Notes: a model not told the origin generated them from the sequence alone. A stretch of DNA of 64,000 nucleotides from Rosistilla oblonga (GCF_007751715.1 NZ_CP036292.1:4781339-4845338); one strand, 5' to 3'; shown: positions 11,286 through 20,052, counted from the first letter of the stretch. Numbers and translations: made by a program.

Positions 11286-12251
11286 ATGAAAGTCTTCGTT
11301 ACCCGGCAGATCCCCGACGCGGGACTCGATCGCATCCGCACCACTTGCGATTGCGACGTCTGGCCCCAACCGTTGCCTCCATCCCGCGATCAACTGCTGG
11401 AAAAATCGGCCGGCTGCGATGGCGTGCTGACGCTGTTGAGCGACCGGATCGACGCGGAATTTTTCGATCGCGTTGGGCCACAACTGAAAGTCGTCAGCAA
11501 TTTTGCAGTCGGTTACAACAACATCGACGTCGCCGAAGCCGCCCGCCGCGGGATCGCCGTCGGCAATACGCCCGGAGTTCTGACCGACGCGACAGCCGAT
11601 ATCGCCGTCGGCCTGCTGTTGGCCGCCGCTCGGCGAATGCGAGAGGGGATCGACAACGTGACCAACCAGCAGTGGAAAACCTGGGAACCGATGGGCTTCA
11701 TCGGGCAGGATCTGGTTGGCAAAACGATCGGGATCGTTGGGATGGGCCGGATCGGCGCAGCGGTCGCTCGACGACTTCACTTCGGCTGGGGCATGTCGGT
11801 TGTCTATACGTCGCGCAGCGATAAACCGGAGATCGACAGCCAGTTGAACGCTCGCCGAGTCGAGTTTTCTCAGCTGCTCAGCGAAAGCGATTTCGTCTCG
11901 ATCCACACCGACCTGAACCCCGCAACCGAAAAGCTGTTCAACGATTCGGCGTTTGCCCAAATGAAACCGACAAGCGTGCTGATCAATACAGCTCGCGGCG
12001 GGATCGTCGATCAAGACGCTCTCCACCGGGCGCTGCAAGCGGGAACCATCTTCTCCGCCGGGCTCGATGTGACCGAGCCCGAACCGCTGCCGGAATCGAG
12101 CCCGCTGCGATCGCTTGGCAATTGTGTGATCCTGCCCCATATCGGCAGCGGCACCGTCGCCAGCCGCGATGCGATGGCGACGATCGCTGCGGACAATCTG
12201 CTGGCCGGGCTCGCCGGCAAACCGCTCCCCCACCGCGTCGATCCCGCTTGA
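11286..12251 (+). CDS. D-isomer-specific 2-hydroxyacid dehydrogenase (glyoxylate/hydroxypyruvate reductase type)
   Basis: This is a 321-residue NAD(P)-dependent dehydrogenase. The Rossmann motif GIVGMGRIGAAVARRL lies near residue 150. The family signature LNPATEKLFNDSAFAQMK precedes INTARGGIVDQDAL, which holds the catalytic Arg. The catalytic Glu is in DVTEPEPLP and the His in ILPHIGSGT. NFAVGYNNIDVAEAARRGI is the substrate-loop region seen in glyoxylate reductases. I chose ATG at 11286 because the 39 residues upstream are not family-like. It most likely reduces glyoxylate or hydroxypyruvate, though other 2-keto acids are possible. It is transcribed alone. Confidence 0.88.
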   Translation: MKVFVTRQIPDAGLDRIRTTCDCDVWPQPLPPSRDQLLEKSAGCDGVLTLLSDRIDAEFFDRVGPQLKVVSNFAVGYNNIDVAEAARRGIAVGNTPGVLTDATADIAVGLLLAAARRMREGIDNVTNQQWKTWEPMGFIGQDLVGKTIGIVGMGRIGAAVARRLHFGWGMSVVYTSRSDKPEIDSQLNARRVEFSQLLSESDFVSIHTDLNPATEKLFNDSAFAQMKPTSVLINTARGGIVDQDALHRALQAGTIFSAGLDVTEPEPLPESSPLRSLGNCVILPHIGSGTVASRDAMATIAADNLLAGLAGKPLPHRVDPA

Positions 12252-12384
12252 TCTGCGACGCCGTCGCCGCGGCCGGCTGACCACTGCGGAAGCAGGCTGA
12301 AAAAGCTTGCTTTCGCTATCGTGACCGCTTAGAACTGCGATCGCTTTCTTCCACAACGCCCCTCGCTTTCGACGTGGTCCACCG

Positions 12385-13671
12385 ATGAAACTGCTGCTGC
12401 GAACCGGTCTCGCCCTGTTGCTGATGCTCCCCTTGCACCAAGCTGACGGCGAACAGTGGCCCGGTTGGCGCGGACCTCGCGGCGATGGCAGCAGCCAGGA
12501 GACGGCACCGCCAACCGACTGGGACGGTGCGACGGGGAAGAACATTCTTTGGACAAAGGACTTGCCCGGCACGGGGCACGGATCGCCGATCGTCTGGAAC
12601 GACAAACTCTTTCTTGTCACCTGCATCGAGGACCAACACGATCGCCAACTGTTGTGCATCAGCACCGCGACGGGCGAGACGCTTTGGAAGTCGACAGTCT
12701 TTAACGCACCGTTGGAGACCAAGCATTCACTGAACAGCTTCGCCAGCACCACTCCGGCGACCGACGGCGAGCAAGTCGTTGCGGTTTTCTTAGAGGTCGA
12801 TGGCCGCAAGGCTCCAGCCAAAAACGTAGGCAAGGCGCGGAACCTCACCCCCGGCAAGATCGTCGTCGCGGCGTACGATCTGGAGGGCAGACAGCGTTGG
12901 TTGGCGCGGCCGGGAGTCTTCAGCAGCGTCCATGGATTCTGCAGCAATCCCGTTCTATTTGGCGATCTGGTGATCATCAACGGCGATCACGATGGCGATT
13001 CATTCCTCGTGGCGTTGGATCGCAACACGGGGAAAACGGCATGGAAGGTTCCGCGTCGGCATCAAACACGCAGTTATGCAACGCCGCTGATCCGCGAGGT
13101 CGACGGCGCGGACCAGCTTGTGTTGCCGGGAAGCATGGCGGTTACAAGTTTTAACCCGCGCGATGGTTCGACGCTTTGGACCGTCGAAGGGCCGACCGAA
13201 CAGTTTGTCGCCTCACCGGTCTACGACGGCAAACACTTCTTCGTCACCGCCGGATACCCGACGCATCACGTCGTCGCAATCCGCCCCGACGGACACGATG
13301 ATGTTAGCGATTCGCATGTCACCTGGCACAGCACCGACGTTCGCAGCTATGTCCCTTCGCCGATCCTGGCGGGTCAGTTTTTAGTGGTAGCCGACGACCG
13401 TGGCACAGCAAATTGTTACGACACCGCGACGGGAGAACGCTTCTGGAATGTGCGACTGGGACGCAAGTTCAGCGCCTCGCCAGTGCTGGCTGCTGGGAAG
13501 GTCTTCCTGTTAGCCGAAGATGGCACGATGCACATCGTGCAACCGGGGAAAGAGTTCCAACAGATCGCCGAACCGCAACTGGGCGAGCGAGCGTTTGCAT
13601 CGCCTGCGATCGCCGACGGACGAATCTACATCCGCGGGGAACAGCGATTGTTTGCGATCGGAGCAAAGTAG
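12385..13671 (+). CDS. Secreted PQQ-like beta-propeller protein
   Basis: This 428-residue protein starts with a Sec signal (LLRTGLALLLMLPLHQADG). The mature part begins with the planctomycete hallmark WPGWRGPRGDGSS. Repeated propeller blades follow, each with the A-x-D-x-x-T-G-x-x-x-W type pattern: ALDRNTGKTAWKV, FNPRDGSTLWTV, CYDTATGERFWNV. It should fold as a seven- or eight-bladed propeller in the periplasm. Such proteins are abundant in planctomycetes and are usually annotated as BamB-like. A role in outer membrane assembly or as a binding platform is not established here. No catalytic PQQ-dehydrogenase residues are evident. Confidence 0.85.
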   Translation: MKLLLRTGLALLLMLPLHQADGEQWPGWRGPRGDGSSQETAPPTDWDGATGKNILWTKDLPGTGHGSPIVWNDKLFLVTCIEDQHDRQLLCISTATGETLWKSTVFNAPLETKHSLNSFASTTPATDGEQVVAVFLEVDGRKAPAKNVGKARNLTPGKIVVAAYDLEGRQRWLARPGVFSSVHGFCSNPVLFGDLVIINGDHDGDSFLVALDRNTGKTAWKVPRRHQTRSYATPLIREVDGADQLVLPGSMAVTSFNPRDGSTLWTVEGPTEQFVASPVYDGKHFFVTAGYPTHHVVAIRPDGHDDVSDSHVTWHSTDVRSYVPSPILAGQFLVVADDRGTANCYDTATGERFWNVRLGRKFSASPVLAAGKVFLLAEDGTMHIVQPGKEFQQIAEPQLGERAFASPAIADGRIYIRGEQRLFAIGAK

Positions 13672-13719
13672 CAGACGGCCCAACCATGCGACGCCACCAA
13701 CGTCGCTCAACCGCAGCGG

Positions 13720-14241
13720 CAACGCCCCGCGCGTCTGCGACTCTACGCTCCAACACGCGGCCCGCTGGGCACGCGGTTAAACAAATGCGAACGCACCCCT
13801 GAAACGGCCCTCCATACCAGCACGAAGCGCAAGCGAGTGATTCAATTCGCGTGAGTGATTCGACTCGCGCAATCACTCGCTTGCGCGTCGTGCTAGTATG
13901 ACCAATCGTTTAACCGCGGTGGCAACGCCCCGCGCGTCTACGACTCTACGCGTGAACGCGCGGCCCGATGGGCACGCGGTTAAACAAATGCGAACGCACC
14001 CCTGAAACGGCCCCCATACCAGCACGAAGCGCAAGCGAGTGATTCGCTTCGCGTGAGTGATTCGATTCGCGTGAGTGATTCGATTCGCGTGAGTGATTCG
14101 ACTTGCGTGAGTGATTCGATTCGCACAATCACTCGCTTGCGCTTCGTGCTGGTATGACCAATCGTTTAACCGCGGTGGCAACGCCCCGCGCGTCCGAGGC
14201 TCTACGCGTGAACGCGCGGCCCGATGGGACGCGGTTAAACG
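13720..14241. repeat. Cluster of palindromic intergenic repeats
   Basis: This gene-less stretch holds three related copies of a segment that begins CAACGCCCCGCGCGTC and ends CACGCGGTTAAAC (near 13720, 13922 and 14178). Two larger inverted repeats lie between them. One pairs ACCAGCACGAAGCGCAAGCG (from 13815) with its near complement ending at 13899. The other pairs a copy starting at 14020 with its complement ending at 14153. The arms carry GCACGAAGCGCAAGCGAGTG, the same sequence that flanks the insertion sequences at 44.5-47 kb. The cluster lies between convergent genes, where it cannot disrupt a promoter. It behaves like a REP or MITE-like family. Confidence 0.8.
14051..14122. repeat. 18-bp tandem repeat in the loop of a palindrome
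   Basis: Four head-to-tail copies of GCGTGAGTGATTCGATTC run through this stretch; the third copy differs slightly. They fill the loop between the arms of the second palindrome. The equivalent loop near 13850 has only one or two units, so the array has expanded or contracted between copies. Confidence 0.8.
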
Positions 14242-14269
14242 AACTACACCGCCGACACTGACGACGGCC

Positions 14270-15442
14270 CTAGTGGTAACGTCCGCGGCCGAACTGTGGA
14301 TGGACTTTCCGCAACACGCGTTTAGACCACTCTTTGCCGGGCAATGCCTTGAGCGTTTGCATCACGCCGCCGCGTAACCGCCGTGCGTGCCAAGCGGCGT
14401 GGGAGACGCAGATCGCGCCGTGCGGCACGCTATCGATCACATTGTTGAGCGTCCATTTATAGGGGAGCTCTCCGTAGCCGAAGTCGATCTTGTCGATCCG
14501 ATTCGCCTCAGCTTGGCGAACGATCTCCAGGAACAATGCGGTCCCCGGCGATGCATATCCGAAAGCCTGATCGTAGACCGGGAACCAATAGTGCAACAGC
14601 TTCCCCTCCTGCATCCCCATGTGCATCGCAACTAATTTGTCGCCGGCGTAAAGCGCCGACAGACGTCCTTGTAGAGCGCCGTCGCGGGTGAGCATTAGAT
14701 GCAGCAGGTTGCGGATCCAATCGACCGAGAAGATGTCGAAGATCCGAGTCCGTTGGTATTGCTCGCGTTTGAGTTGGATCAAACGATCGAGTACCGCCGG
14801 ATCGGTCGACGCATACTCCAACCGCAGCGGGCCTTCGTCTCGGATCAGCTTCTTCGTCTTCCGACGCTGCTTAAAGATCGTTTTCCGATTCTGTTCCAAC
14901 CACAGATCGTAGCGGAGATCCGACGCCGTCAGGTCGCACAAAAAAGCTTTGGTCCACCCAAACGCATGCTCCCCAGCGTCGTCGTTGGACGAAAAGAGAG
15001 CGTGGTATTCGTAACCGGTGGCATCCAATTGCTGCAGCAACCAGTGCCAATCGATTGTCGTATCGTGAGCGCAGATCAGGCCGTGAGCATCGTTGATCGT
15101 CCGCCCGATCGGAAACAGCGATCGCCCGCTGCGATGGAACGGCAAAAACGCGATTGGTTCGCCCGATCGTTCGACGATCGCGATCTGCCCGTCGTCGCGC
15201 ACCTCGTCGACCGCCAGGGTGAACTCGGGCGAAAAGAAGGGACTGTAGAGTGCGGGATTGTCGGCTCGCAGGGCTTTCCAAGCGGCGACCAGCCCGTCGT
15301 CCAGTTCGCGAACGGGGATCGTCCGGCACGTCGATGGACGCTGCGAACCGCAACCGCCAGCACCCGACGCCGCTCCACCGCGATCGCCCCGTCGCGTCTC
15401 TGGCACCTCGGTTGGTTGGTTTGCAGAATCGGCCAGCGGCAT
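14270..15442 (-). CDS. GNAT-fold acyltransferase of the CelD/BcsL-FemAB type
   Basis: This protein of about 390 residues has the Acetyltransf_6 arrangement. The N-terminal domain includes SPFFSPEFTLAVDEVRDDGQ and IAFLPFHRSG. The C-terminal domain has LDRLIQLKREQYQRTR, GRLSALYAGDKLVAMHMGMQ and the motif WFPVYDQAFGYASPGTALFL, ending in IDKIDFGYGELPYKW. Relatives are acyl-CoA or aminoacyl transferases linked to exopolysaccharide or cell-envelope synthesis. I placed the start at ATG 15442. A TTG at 15499 would add 19 residues and cannot be excluded. The first 70 residues are Gly/Ser/Arg-rich and look disordered. The substrate is unknown. Confidence 0.8.
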   Translation of the reverse strand: MPLADSANQPTEVPETRRGDRGGAASGAGGCGSQRPSTCRTIPVRELDDGLVAAWKALRADNPALYSPFFSPEFTLAVDEVRDDGQIAIVERSGEPIAFLPFHRSGRSLFPIGRTINDAHGLICAHDTTIDWHWLLQQLDATGYEYHALFSSNDDAGEHAFGWTKAFLCDLTASDLRYDLWLEQNRKTIFKQRRKTKKLIRDEGPLRLEYASTDPAVLDRLIQLKREQYQRTRIFDIFSVDWIRNLLHLMLTRDGALQGRLSALYAGDKLVAMHMGMQEGKLLHYWFPVYDQAFGYASPGTALFLEIVRQAEANRIDKIDFGYGELPYKWTLNNVIDSVPHGAICVSHAAWHARRLRGGVMQTLKALPGKEWSKRVLRKVHPQFGRGRYH

Positions 15443-15618
15443 AGGTTGAATCAACGGCAGGGTTGAGACCGGGAAAACATGCTCGTACGTACAGCCCAAC
15501 TAGGTTAATTGAGAATCGGCAGTCTTCAAGTCCGCAGCTGCCAGCAAATCACCAGATTTCAGCGAACACACGACCGCTAAACTGAGGGGCCTGCGGTGCC
15601 GCGAGCGGTCCGAGACTC

Positions 15619-15662
15619 AAAAAGAAAGGGGCCGGATTCCCTTGGAAACCCCGCCCCTTTTT
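15619..15662 (-). terminator. Rho-independent terminator of the SHD1 protein gene
   Basis: Read on the minus strand, AAAGGGGC pairs with GCCCCTTT across a loop of about 20 bases, and CTTTTT follows. It lies about 30 bases beyond the stop of the minus-strand gene that ends at 15690. Confidence 0.75.
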
Positions 15663-15689
15663 GCAGTTTAACTAGCGAATCGCCAGAGC

Positions 15690-17798
15690 TTAATTGCTGA
15701 CCAAGCGGACAACCGGTGCGTTGATCGACTTGGCGATCTGGCCTACGTAGTCGGCGTCGACTGGGCTGAGCCGTCGCATTGGGACGGTGCAGGTGCGACC
15801 ATTGGTCTTCATCAGCTTGACGAAATCGGTTCCGATCACGATCAAACGTCCCTTGGTTTCGAAGGTGCTGGTGTTGTCCTTCCAAACTCGCATGGAAAGA
15901 TCGCCAAACGGATCGTCCGCCGCTTCCTTCTCCTCCTCTGCTGGCTTCGGTTCGCCAAACAGATCGTCGAAGTCTTCAGCCGGTTTTGCTTCGTCTGCAG
16001 GAGCCGCGTCGGCCGCGGGAGGTGTTCCGAACAAGTCGTCAGCTGCTGCGGGTTCGGCCGCGGGCGGCGTTCCAAACAAGTCGTCGGTAGCCGCTGGTTC
16101 GGCTGCAGGAGGCGTACCGAACAGATCGTCGGTAGCCGCTGGAGCGTCGGCAGGTGCGTCCGTGGCTGGAGCGCTAAACAGATCGTCGGCAGCCGCAGGA
16201 GCTGGTTCGGCTGGAGCGTCGAACAGATCGTCAGCGGGAGCGTCGGTCGCCGGTTCGGCGGGAGCCGCACCGAAAGGATCGTCAGCTGCAGGAGCAGGTT
16301 CAGCGGGACCACCAAACGGATCGTCGGCTGCTGGAGCTGGAGCGTCGAACAGGTCGTCCGCGGGAGCATCCGTCATCGGTTCAGCCGGAGCCGCACCAAA
16401 GGGATCGTCTGCAGGCGCGGGAGCTGGTTCAACAGGAGCACCAAACGGATCGTCGGCTGCTGGCTTCGGATCAGCTGCAGGAGCTGGAGCGTCGAACAGG
16501 TCGTCCGCGGGAGCATCCGTCATCGGTTCGGCGGGAGCCGCACCAAAGGGGTCGTCTGCTGGAGCGGGAGCTGGTTCAACTGGAGCACCAAACGGATCGT
16601 CGGCTGCTGGCTTCGGATCGGCTGCGGGAGCTGGAGCGTCGAACAGGTCGTCCGCAGGAGCATCCGTCATCGGTTCGGCGGGAGCCGCACCAAAGGGATC
16701 GTCTGCTGGCGCGGGAGCTGGTTCAACTGGAGCACCAAACGGATCGTCGGCTGCTGGCTTCGGATCGGCTGCGGGAGCCGGTTCGGCTGGAGCCGCACCA
16801 AAGGGATCGTCAGCAGGAGCGGGCGCTGGTTCAGCGGGAGCACCAAACGGATCGTCCGCTGCTGGCTTCGGATCGGCCGTGGGAGCTGGCTCGGCTGGAG
16901 CCGCACCAAAGGGATCGTCGGCAGGAGCCGGAGCTGGTTCTACTGGAGCGTCAAACGGATCATCCGCCGCAGGCTTCGGATCCGCAGGAGCTTCTTTCAT
17001 CGGTTCGGCAGGAGCCGCACCGAAGGGATCATCTTCTGCAGGAGCTGGCTCGGCTGGTGTTGGTTCAGCTGGAGCTGGTGTCGGCTCGGCAGGAGTTGGT
17101 GTTGGCTCGGCAGGAGCGGGCTCAGCGGGAGTTGGTTCGGCTGGTGCTGGCTCAGCAGGTGCTGCTTCGGCCGGAGTCGGCTCTGCAGGTGCTGGTTCAG
17201 CAGGAGTCGGCTCCGCGGGAGCTGGCTCGGGTTCCTGTTCCTTAAAAGGATTCGGAGTTTCCGTCGGCATCGGCTCGGGATTGACGGGTTCCGGTGCAGG
17301 CATCGGTTCCGCTGGCATCGGTTCCAATGCAGTCGCGGGTTGGATCGACTGCTCTTCCTTCTCCTCAGCCGCCTCTGCTTCGACAACCGCTTCGGGAGCG
17401 GGAGGTGCGTCTTCGGCCTCGACTGCCGCAGGAGGAATGATCAGAACTTCTTGTTCTTCCGTCGCGGCGTGGCTGCCGTAAGATCCGGTCTTGCAGATCG
17501 GGCAGTTGTCAGCGGGGTAGGTCGGAAGTTCCGACGAACCAGCGGGTGCGGCGACGCTACCACCGCACGATGGCGACGAAACGATCGCTGGAGCACAGCT
17601 GACCGATCGCGATACGACCGGTGCCGGCTGGCAGCTCGGGGCGCAGTAGACGGGAGCACACGAGGCGGGGCACGGGCAGCAGCAATTGGCTGCCTTGGGT
17701 GCAAAGCAACCGGCAATCGCATACGGTGGCACGGCCATGATAACGGTCAGCGTCGTGACGATCATCACGCTCAACTGACGGCGAATTCGTCGGTTCAT
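15690..17798 (-). CDS. Secreted Cys-rich, DPF/DLF-repeat protein with C-terminal SHD1 domain
   Basis: This is a 702-residue protein. Residues 1-30 form a signal peptide. Residues 31-102 hold 12 cysteines (NCCCPCPASC and onward). Residues 155-255 are Pro/Ala/Glu repeats (PAEPTPAEP units) with a single NPF at 183-185. Residues 256-633 consist of tandem units of about 20-30 residues. I count 14 copies of DDPF and nine of DDLF, for example PADDPFGAAPAEP and PADDLFDAPAPAADPK. The last 67 residues (636-702) match an SLA1 homology domain 1: MRVWKDNTSTFETKGRLI, then VKLMKTNGRTCTVPMRRLSP. SHD1 is common in planctomycetes, but its role there is unknown. In yeast Sla1 it binds NPFxD signals. The low-complexity part is probably extended and disordered. 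A long antisense frame is an artefact of the repeats. Confidence 0.85.
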   Translation of the reverse strand: MNRRIRRQLSVMIVTTLTVIMAVPPYAIAGCFAPKAANCCCPCPASCAPVYCAPSCQPAPVVSRSVSCAPAIVSSPSCGGSVAAPAGSSELPTYPADNCPICKTGSYGSHAATEEQEVLIIPPAAVEAEDAPPAPEAVVEAEAAEEKEEQSIQPATALEPMPAEPMPAPEPVNPEPMPTETPNPFKEQEPEPAPAEPTPAEPAPAEPTPAEAAPAEPAPAEPTPAEPAPAEPTPTPAEPTPAPAEPTPAEPAPAEDDPFGAAPAEPMKEAPADPKPAADDPFDAPVEPAPAPADDPFGAAPAEPAPTADPKPAADDPFGAPAEPAPAPADDPFGAAPAEPAPAADPKPAADDPFGAPVEPAPAPADDPFGAAPAEPMTDAPADDLFDAPAPAADPKPAADDPFGAPVEPAPAPADDPFGAAPAEPMTDAPADDLFDAPAPAADPKPAADDPFGAPVEPAPAPADDPFGAAPAEPMTDAPADDLFDAPAPAADDPFGGPAEPAPAADDPFGAAPAEPATDAPADDLFDAPAEPAPAAADDLFSAPATDAPADAPAATDDLFGTPPAAEPAATDDLFGTPPAAEPAAADDLFGTPPAADAAPADEAKPAEDFDDLFGEPKPAEEEKEAADDPFGDLSMRVWKDNTSTFETKGRLIVIGTDFVKLMKTNGRTCTVPMRRLSPVDADYVGQIAKSINAPVVRLVSN
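15900..17040 (-). repeat. In-frame tandem repeats encoding DPF/DLF units
   Basis: The DNA repeats cassettes encoding DDPFGAPVEPAPAPADDPFG and MTDAPADDLFDAP, several of them nearly identical at the base level (for example around 16350-16500, 16500-16660 and 16660-16770). Such near-identity indicates recent slippage or unequal crossover, so the copy number is likely to vary between strains. Confidence 0.85.
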
Positions 17799-18213
17799 TA
17801 TCTACAGTCTCCAGGGAAAGCGACTCTAACTTGTGGTGTTTGCGACGGTCGACCAGATGCCAGTCGGGGAGGTTGGGTCGGCTGCCGTGCCGCGCGCGGT
17901 GGCGGTGGGTTTGTGACCTTATGCTAGTTGTCGATTCGGGCAGCAGCAAGCAATCGGGGCCGATGGGAAGCAGAAAATCCGGTTGATTCCGATCATTGCA
18001 ACCTCAGGGTAACTATGCTTGACGCGGACGATTCCGATTATTTGGTCACGGGGTCAGCCGGTCAGAAGCGACCGTGGGAACGCGAATTGGGATCCTCAGC
18101 AGTCGCGGTGGCTGCAATCCTCTATACAAAAAGCGGTTTCCAAACCTATCCTCTAAATATAGGACACAAACTGGGTGTGTCAGATTTTCGAGCCCACTTG
18201 ATCGACAGCGACG
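17799..18213. other. Divergent intergenic region
   Basis: These 415 bases separate the divergent SHD1 protein and flippase genes. A frame that crosses most of it has no ribosome site and no recognisable protein. It should carry both promoters. The only structure I see is the inverted repeat described at 18170-18231. Confidence 0.45.
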
Positions 18214-18231
18214 ATGAACACCACACCCAGT
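18170..18231 (+). promoter_or_regulatory. Inverted repeat spanning the flippase start codon
   Basis: ACTGGGTGTG at 18170-18179 is perfectly complementary to CACACCCAGT at 18222-18231. The start ATG at 18214 lies in the 42-base loop. In the mRNA this could fold and limit ribosome access. Chance is a real alternative. Confidence 0.3.
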
Positions 18232-19248
18232 AAAACGACGTCTCTCAAGACGGTGCTGCTGACGGTCGCCAAGTTTGCTGTGCCCGTTGGGATCGTCTGG
18301 TACCTCGTTTCCCAGATCCAACCGCAGCAGTGGTTGGCGCTGCAGAATTCGCCAAAGCAATATTCTCTGCTCGCGATGGCGCTGCTGATCGGGCTCAGCG
18401 CAACGCTGCTCAGCTATGTTCGCTGGTGGATGTTGGTTCGCTCCCACAACATCCCGCTGACTCCGACCGAAGGGATCCGTTTGGCAGCGATCGGATTTCT
18501 GTTGAACTTTGTTTCGATCGGAGCCGTCGGGGGCGATCTCTTCAAAGCCTACTTTCTGGCCCGCCGCACGCCGGGCAAGAAGATCGAGGTCTTTGCAACG
18601 GCGCTGGTCGATCGCGTTGTTGGACTTTACGGTTTGCTAGTGGTCGCGTCGGTCGCTTTATGGATGATCGGAGACTCGTTAGCCGGAGACGACGTGACGA
18701 TGATCCGCGCCGTCGTCTACACGCTAACCTTGGCGGGAGCTGCTTTTATGCTGGGCGTTGTCCTGGGCGGGTCCCTGATCGACCGAGCGCTTGACCGCAT
18801 CTTAAACGTCCCGATGGTCGGCCCATTTGTGCACCGCATTGCCGATCCGCTGCGAGCGTTCCGCCATCACACCGCCGCCTTTATGGTGACGATCGGGATG
18901 TCGGTGGTCGTGCACATACTGTTAGGCGTGGCGATCTATTTCATCGCCGCGGGCCTCTACGAACATCCTCCCACGCTCGCCGAACATATGGTGATCGTAC
19001 CGATCGCCAATGCAGTCGCCGGGCTGCCGATCTCGCTGGCTGGGATCGGAGTCTTCGAAGGCGCTTTGGACCACCTTTATGCCAAGCTGCCGACAACGCC
19101 GACCGACGCGTCGGGAACGATCGTCGGCCTGGTCTACGAAATCGTCAAGATCGCGATCGCGATGATCGGTATCGTTTTCTATTGGACCGGCCAACGGGAG
19201 GTTCGCGAATCGTTCCAAGCCGTCGCCGCTTCCGACGACGAAACCTAA
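18214..19248 (+). CDS. LPG synthase transmembrane-domain (flippase-like) membrane protein
   Basis: This 344-residue polytopic protein matches the lysylphosphatidylglycerol synthase TM-region family (UPF0104). It has the conserved SYVRWWMLVRS segment after the second helix, FVSIGAVGGDLFKAYFLAR in the centre, and ALVDRVVGLYGLL. Near the C-terminus is PISLAGIGVFEGALDHLY. About eight hydrophobic helices can be seen. No soluble aminoacyl-transfer domain is attached, so it is more likely a lipid-linked flippase-like protein than an aminoacyl-lipid synthase. The gene runs directly up to the convergent methyltransferase gene with no spacer. Confidence 0.85.
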   Translation: MNTTPSKTTSLKTVLLTVAKFAVPVGIVWYLVSQIQPQQWLALQNSPKQYSLLAMALLIGLSATLLSYVRWWMLVRSHNIPLTPTEGIRLAAIGFLLNFVSIGAVGGDLFKAYFLARRTPGKKIEVFATALVDRVVGLYGLLVVASVALWMIGDSLAGDDVTMIRAVVYTLTLAGAAFMLGVVLGGSLIDRALDRILNVPMVGPFVHRIADPLRAFRHHTAAFMVTIGMSVVVHILLGVAIYFIAAGLYEHPPTLAEHMVIVPIANAVAGLPISLAGIGVFEGALDHLYAKLPTTPTDASGTIVGLVYEIVKIAIAMIGIVFYWTGQREVRESFQAVAASDDET

Positions 19249-20052
19249 TCAGTCGCGGCGACAGACAGCCACAAATCCGCCGGCTCGCACGCGAGGCAAC
19301 ACCCGTCGCAGCGGAAGCACTCCACTGGCGGTCAGGTTCAGCGGAAAGATCTGTTCGACCTGAAACCCTGCCTGCCGCAAGTCGGCTTTCAGTTCACTCA
19401 AGCCGAAGTTGTGCAGGAACATGTTCGGCAGACCGCGATATTGATAGACCCGATCGCCAAATTCTTGATCGCCTCGCTTGCGGCCGGACCACCACGAACG
19501 GCACAACCACCGGAGGCCGGCGGGATCGTAAAGCGACGACCAGATATTGTGAACGTGCAGCACAAACTTGCCGCCCGGCTTGAGGATCCGCCGCGTGTGG
19601 CCAAGCGCCGCGATTCGGTTCGCCCGGCCGCGGATCATCCCCAACGTGCTAAACAAAGAAACCGCGTGCTCGACACAACTGTCAGCGATCCCGTTCAGGT
19701 CGACAAGATTCGCCCGGACCGAAGCGATCGGCAACGCCTGAGTTTGCGTTTTCTGCTGCACCACTTCCAACATGTGCTGACTCAGATCGATCGCCAGCCC
19801 GCGATAACCGCTCGCTGCCAATGCGACCAGCGCTCGCCCGGTGCCGCAGCCCAGGTCGGCAACGGTCGCTCGCCCCTGCGAATCGGGGGGAGGAAGATGC
19901 CGCAAAACCAACTGCTGATCTAGCGCGAACAGCGGATGATCGGCGAAGTATTGGTCATACTCTGTTGCGATCGCCGGTCGCGCGGCATAATCCCAGGTTC
20001 CTGGGCTCACGCCCGCAGGCAACTGCCACGAAGGAATCGATTCAATTTGCAC
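19249..20052 (-). CDS. Class I SAM-dependent methyltransferase
   Basis: This 267-residue protein has the methyltransferase-25/11 core. Motif I is VADLGCGTGRALVAL (about residues 64-78), the acidic position after beta 2 is GLAIDLSQHMLE, and the post-core segment is ILKPGGKFVLHVHNIW. The N-terminus has AIATEYDQYFADHPLFALDQ, which suggests a family acting on a small molecule or lipid, not on rRNA. The substrate is unknown. It is convergent with the flippase-like gene and divergent from gap. ATG at 20052 is the only reasonable start. Confidence 0.82.
   Translation of the reverse strand: MQIESIPSWQLPAGVSPGTWDYAARPAIATEYDQYFADHPLFALDQQLVLRHLPPPDSQGRATVADLGCGTGRALVALAASGYRGLAIDLSQHMLEVVQQKTQTQALPIASVRANLVDLNGIADSCVEHAVSLFSTLGMIRGRANRIAALGHTRRILKPGGKFVLHVHNIWSSLYDPAGLRWLCRSWWSGRKRGDQEFGDRVYQYRGLPNMFLHNFGLSELKADLRQAGFQVEQIFPLNLTASGVLPLRRVLPRVRAGGFVAVCRRD

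Noticed and set aside
11265-12980. 571-residue minus-strand frame
   Set aside because: It is antisense to the 2-hydroxyacid dehydrogenase and part of the PQQ protein gene, both of which have clear motifs.
15787-17481. Long plus-strand frame, Gly/Ser/Ala-rich, 564 residues
   Set aside because: It is the antisense of the DPF-repeat gene. The repeat period is a multiple of three, which keeps the frame open. It has no ribosome site and no domain.
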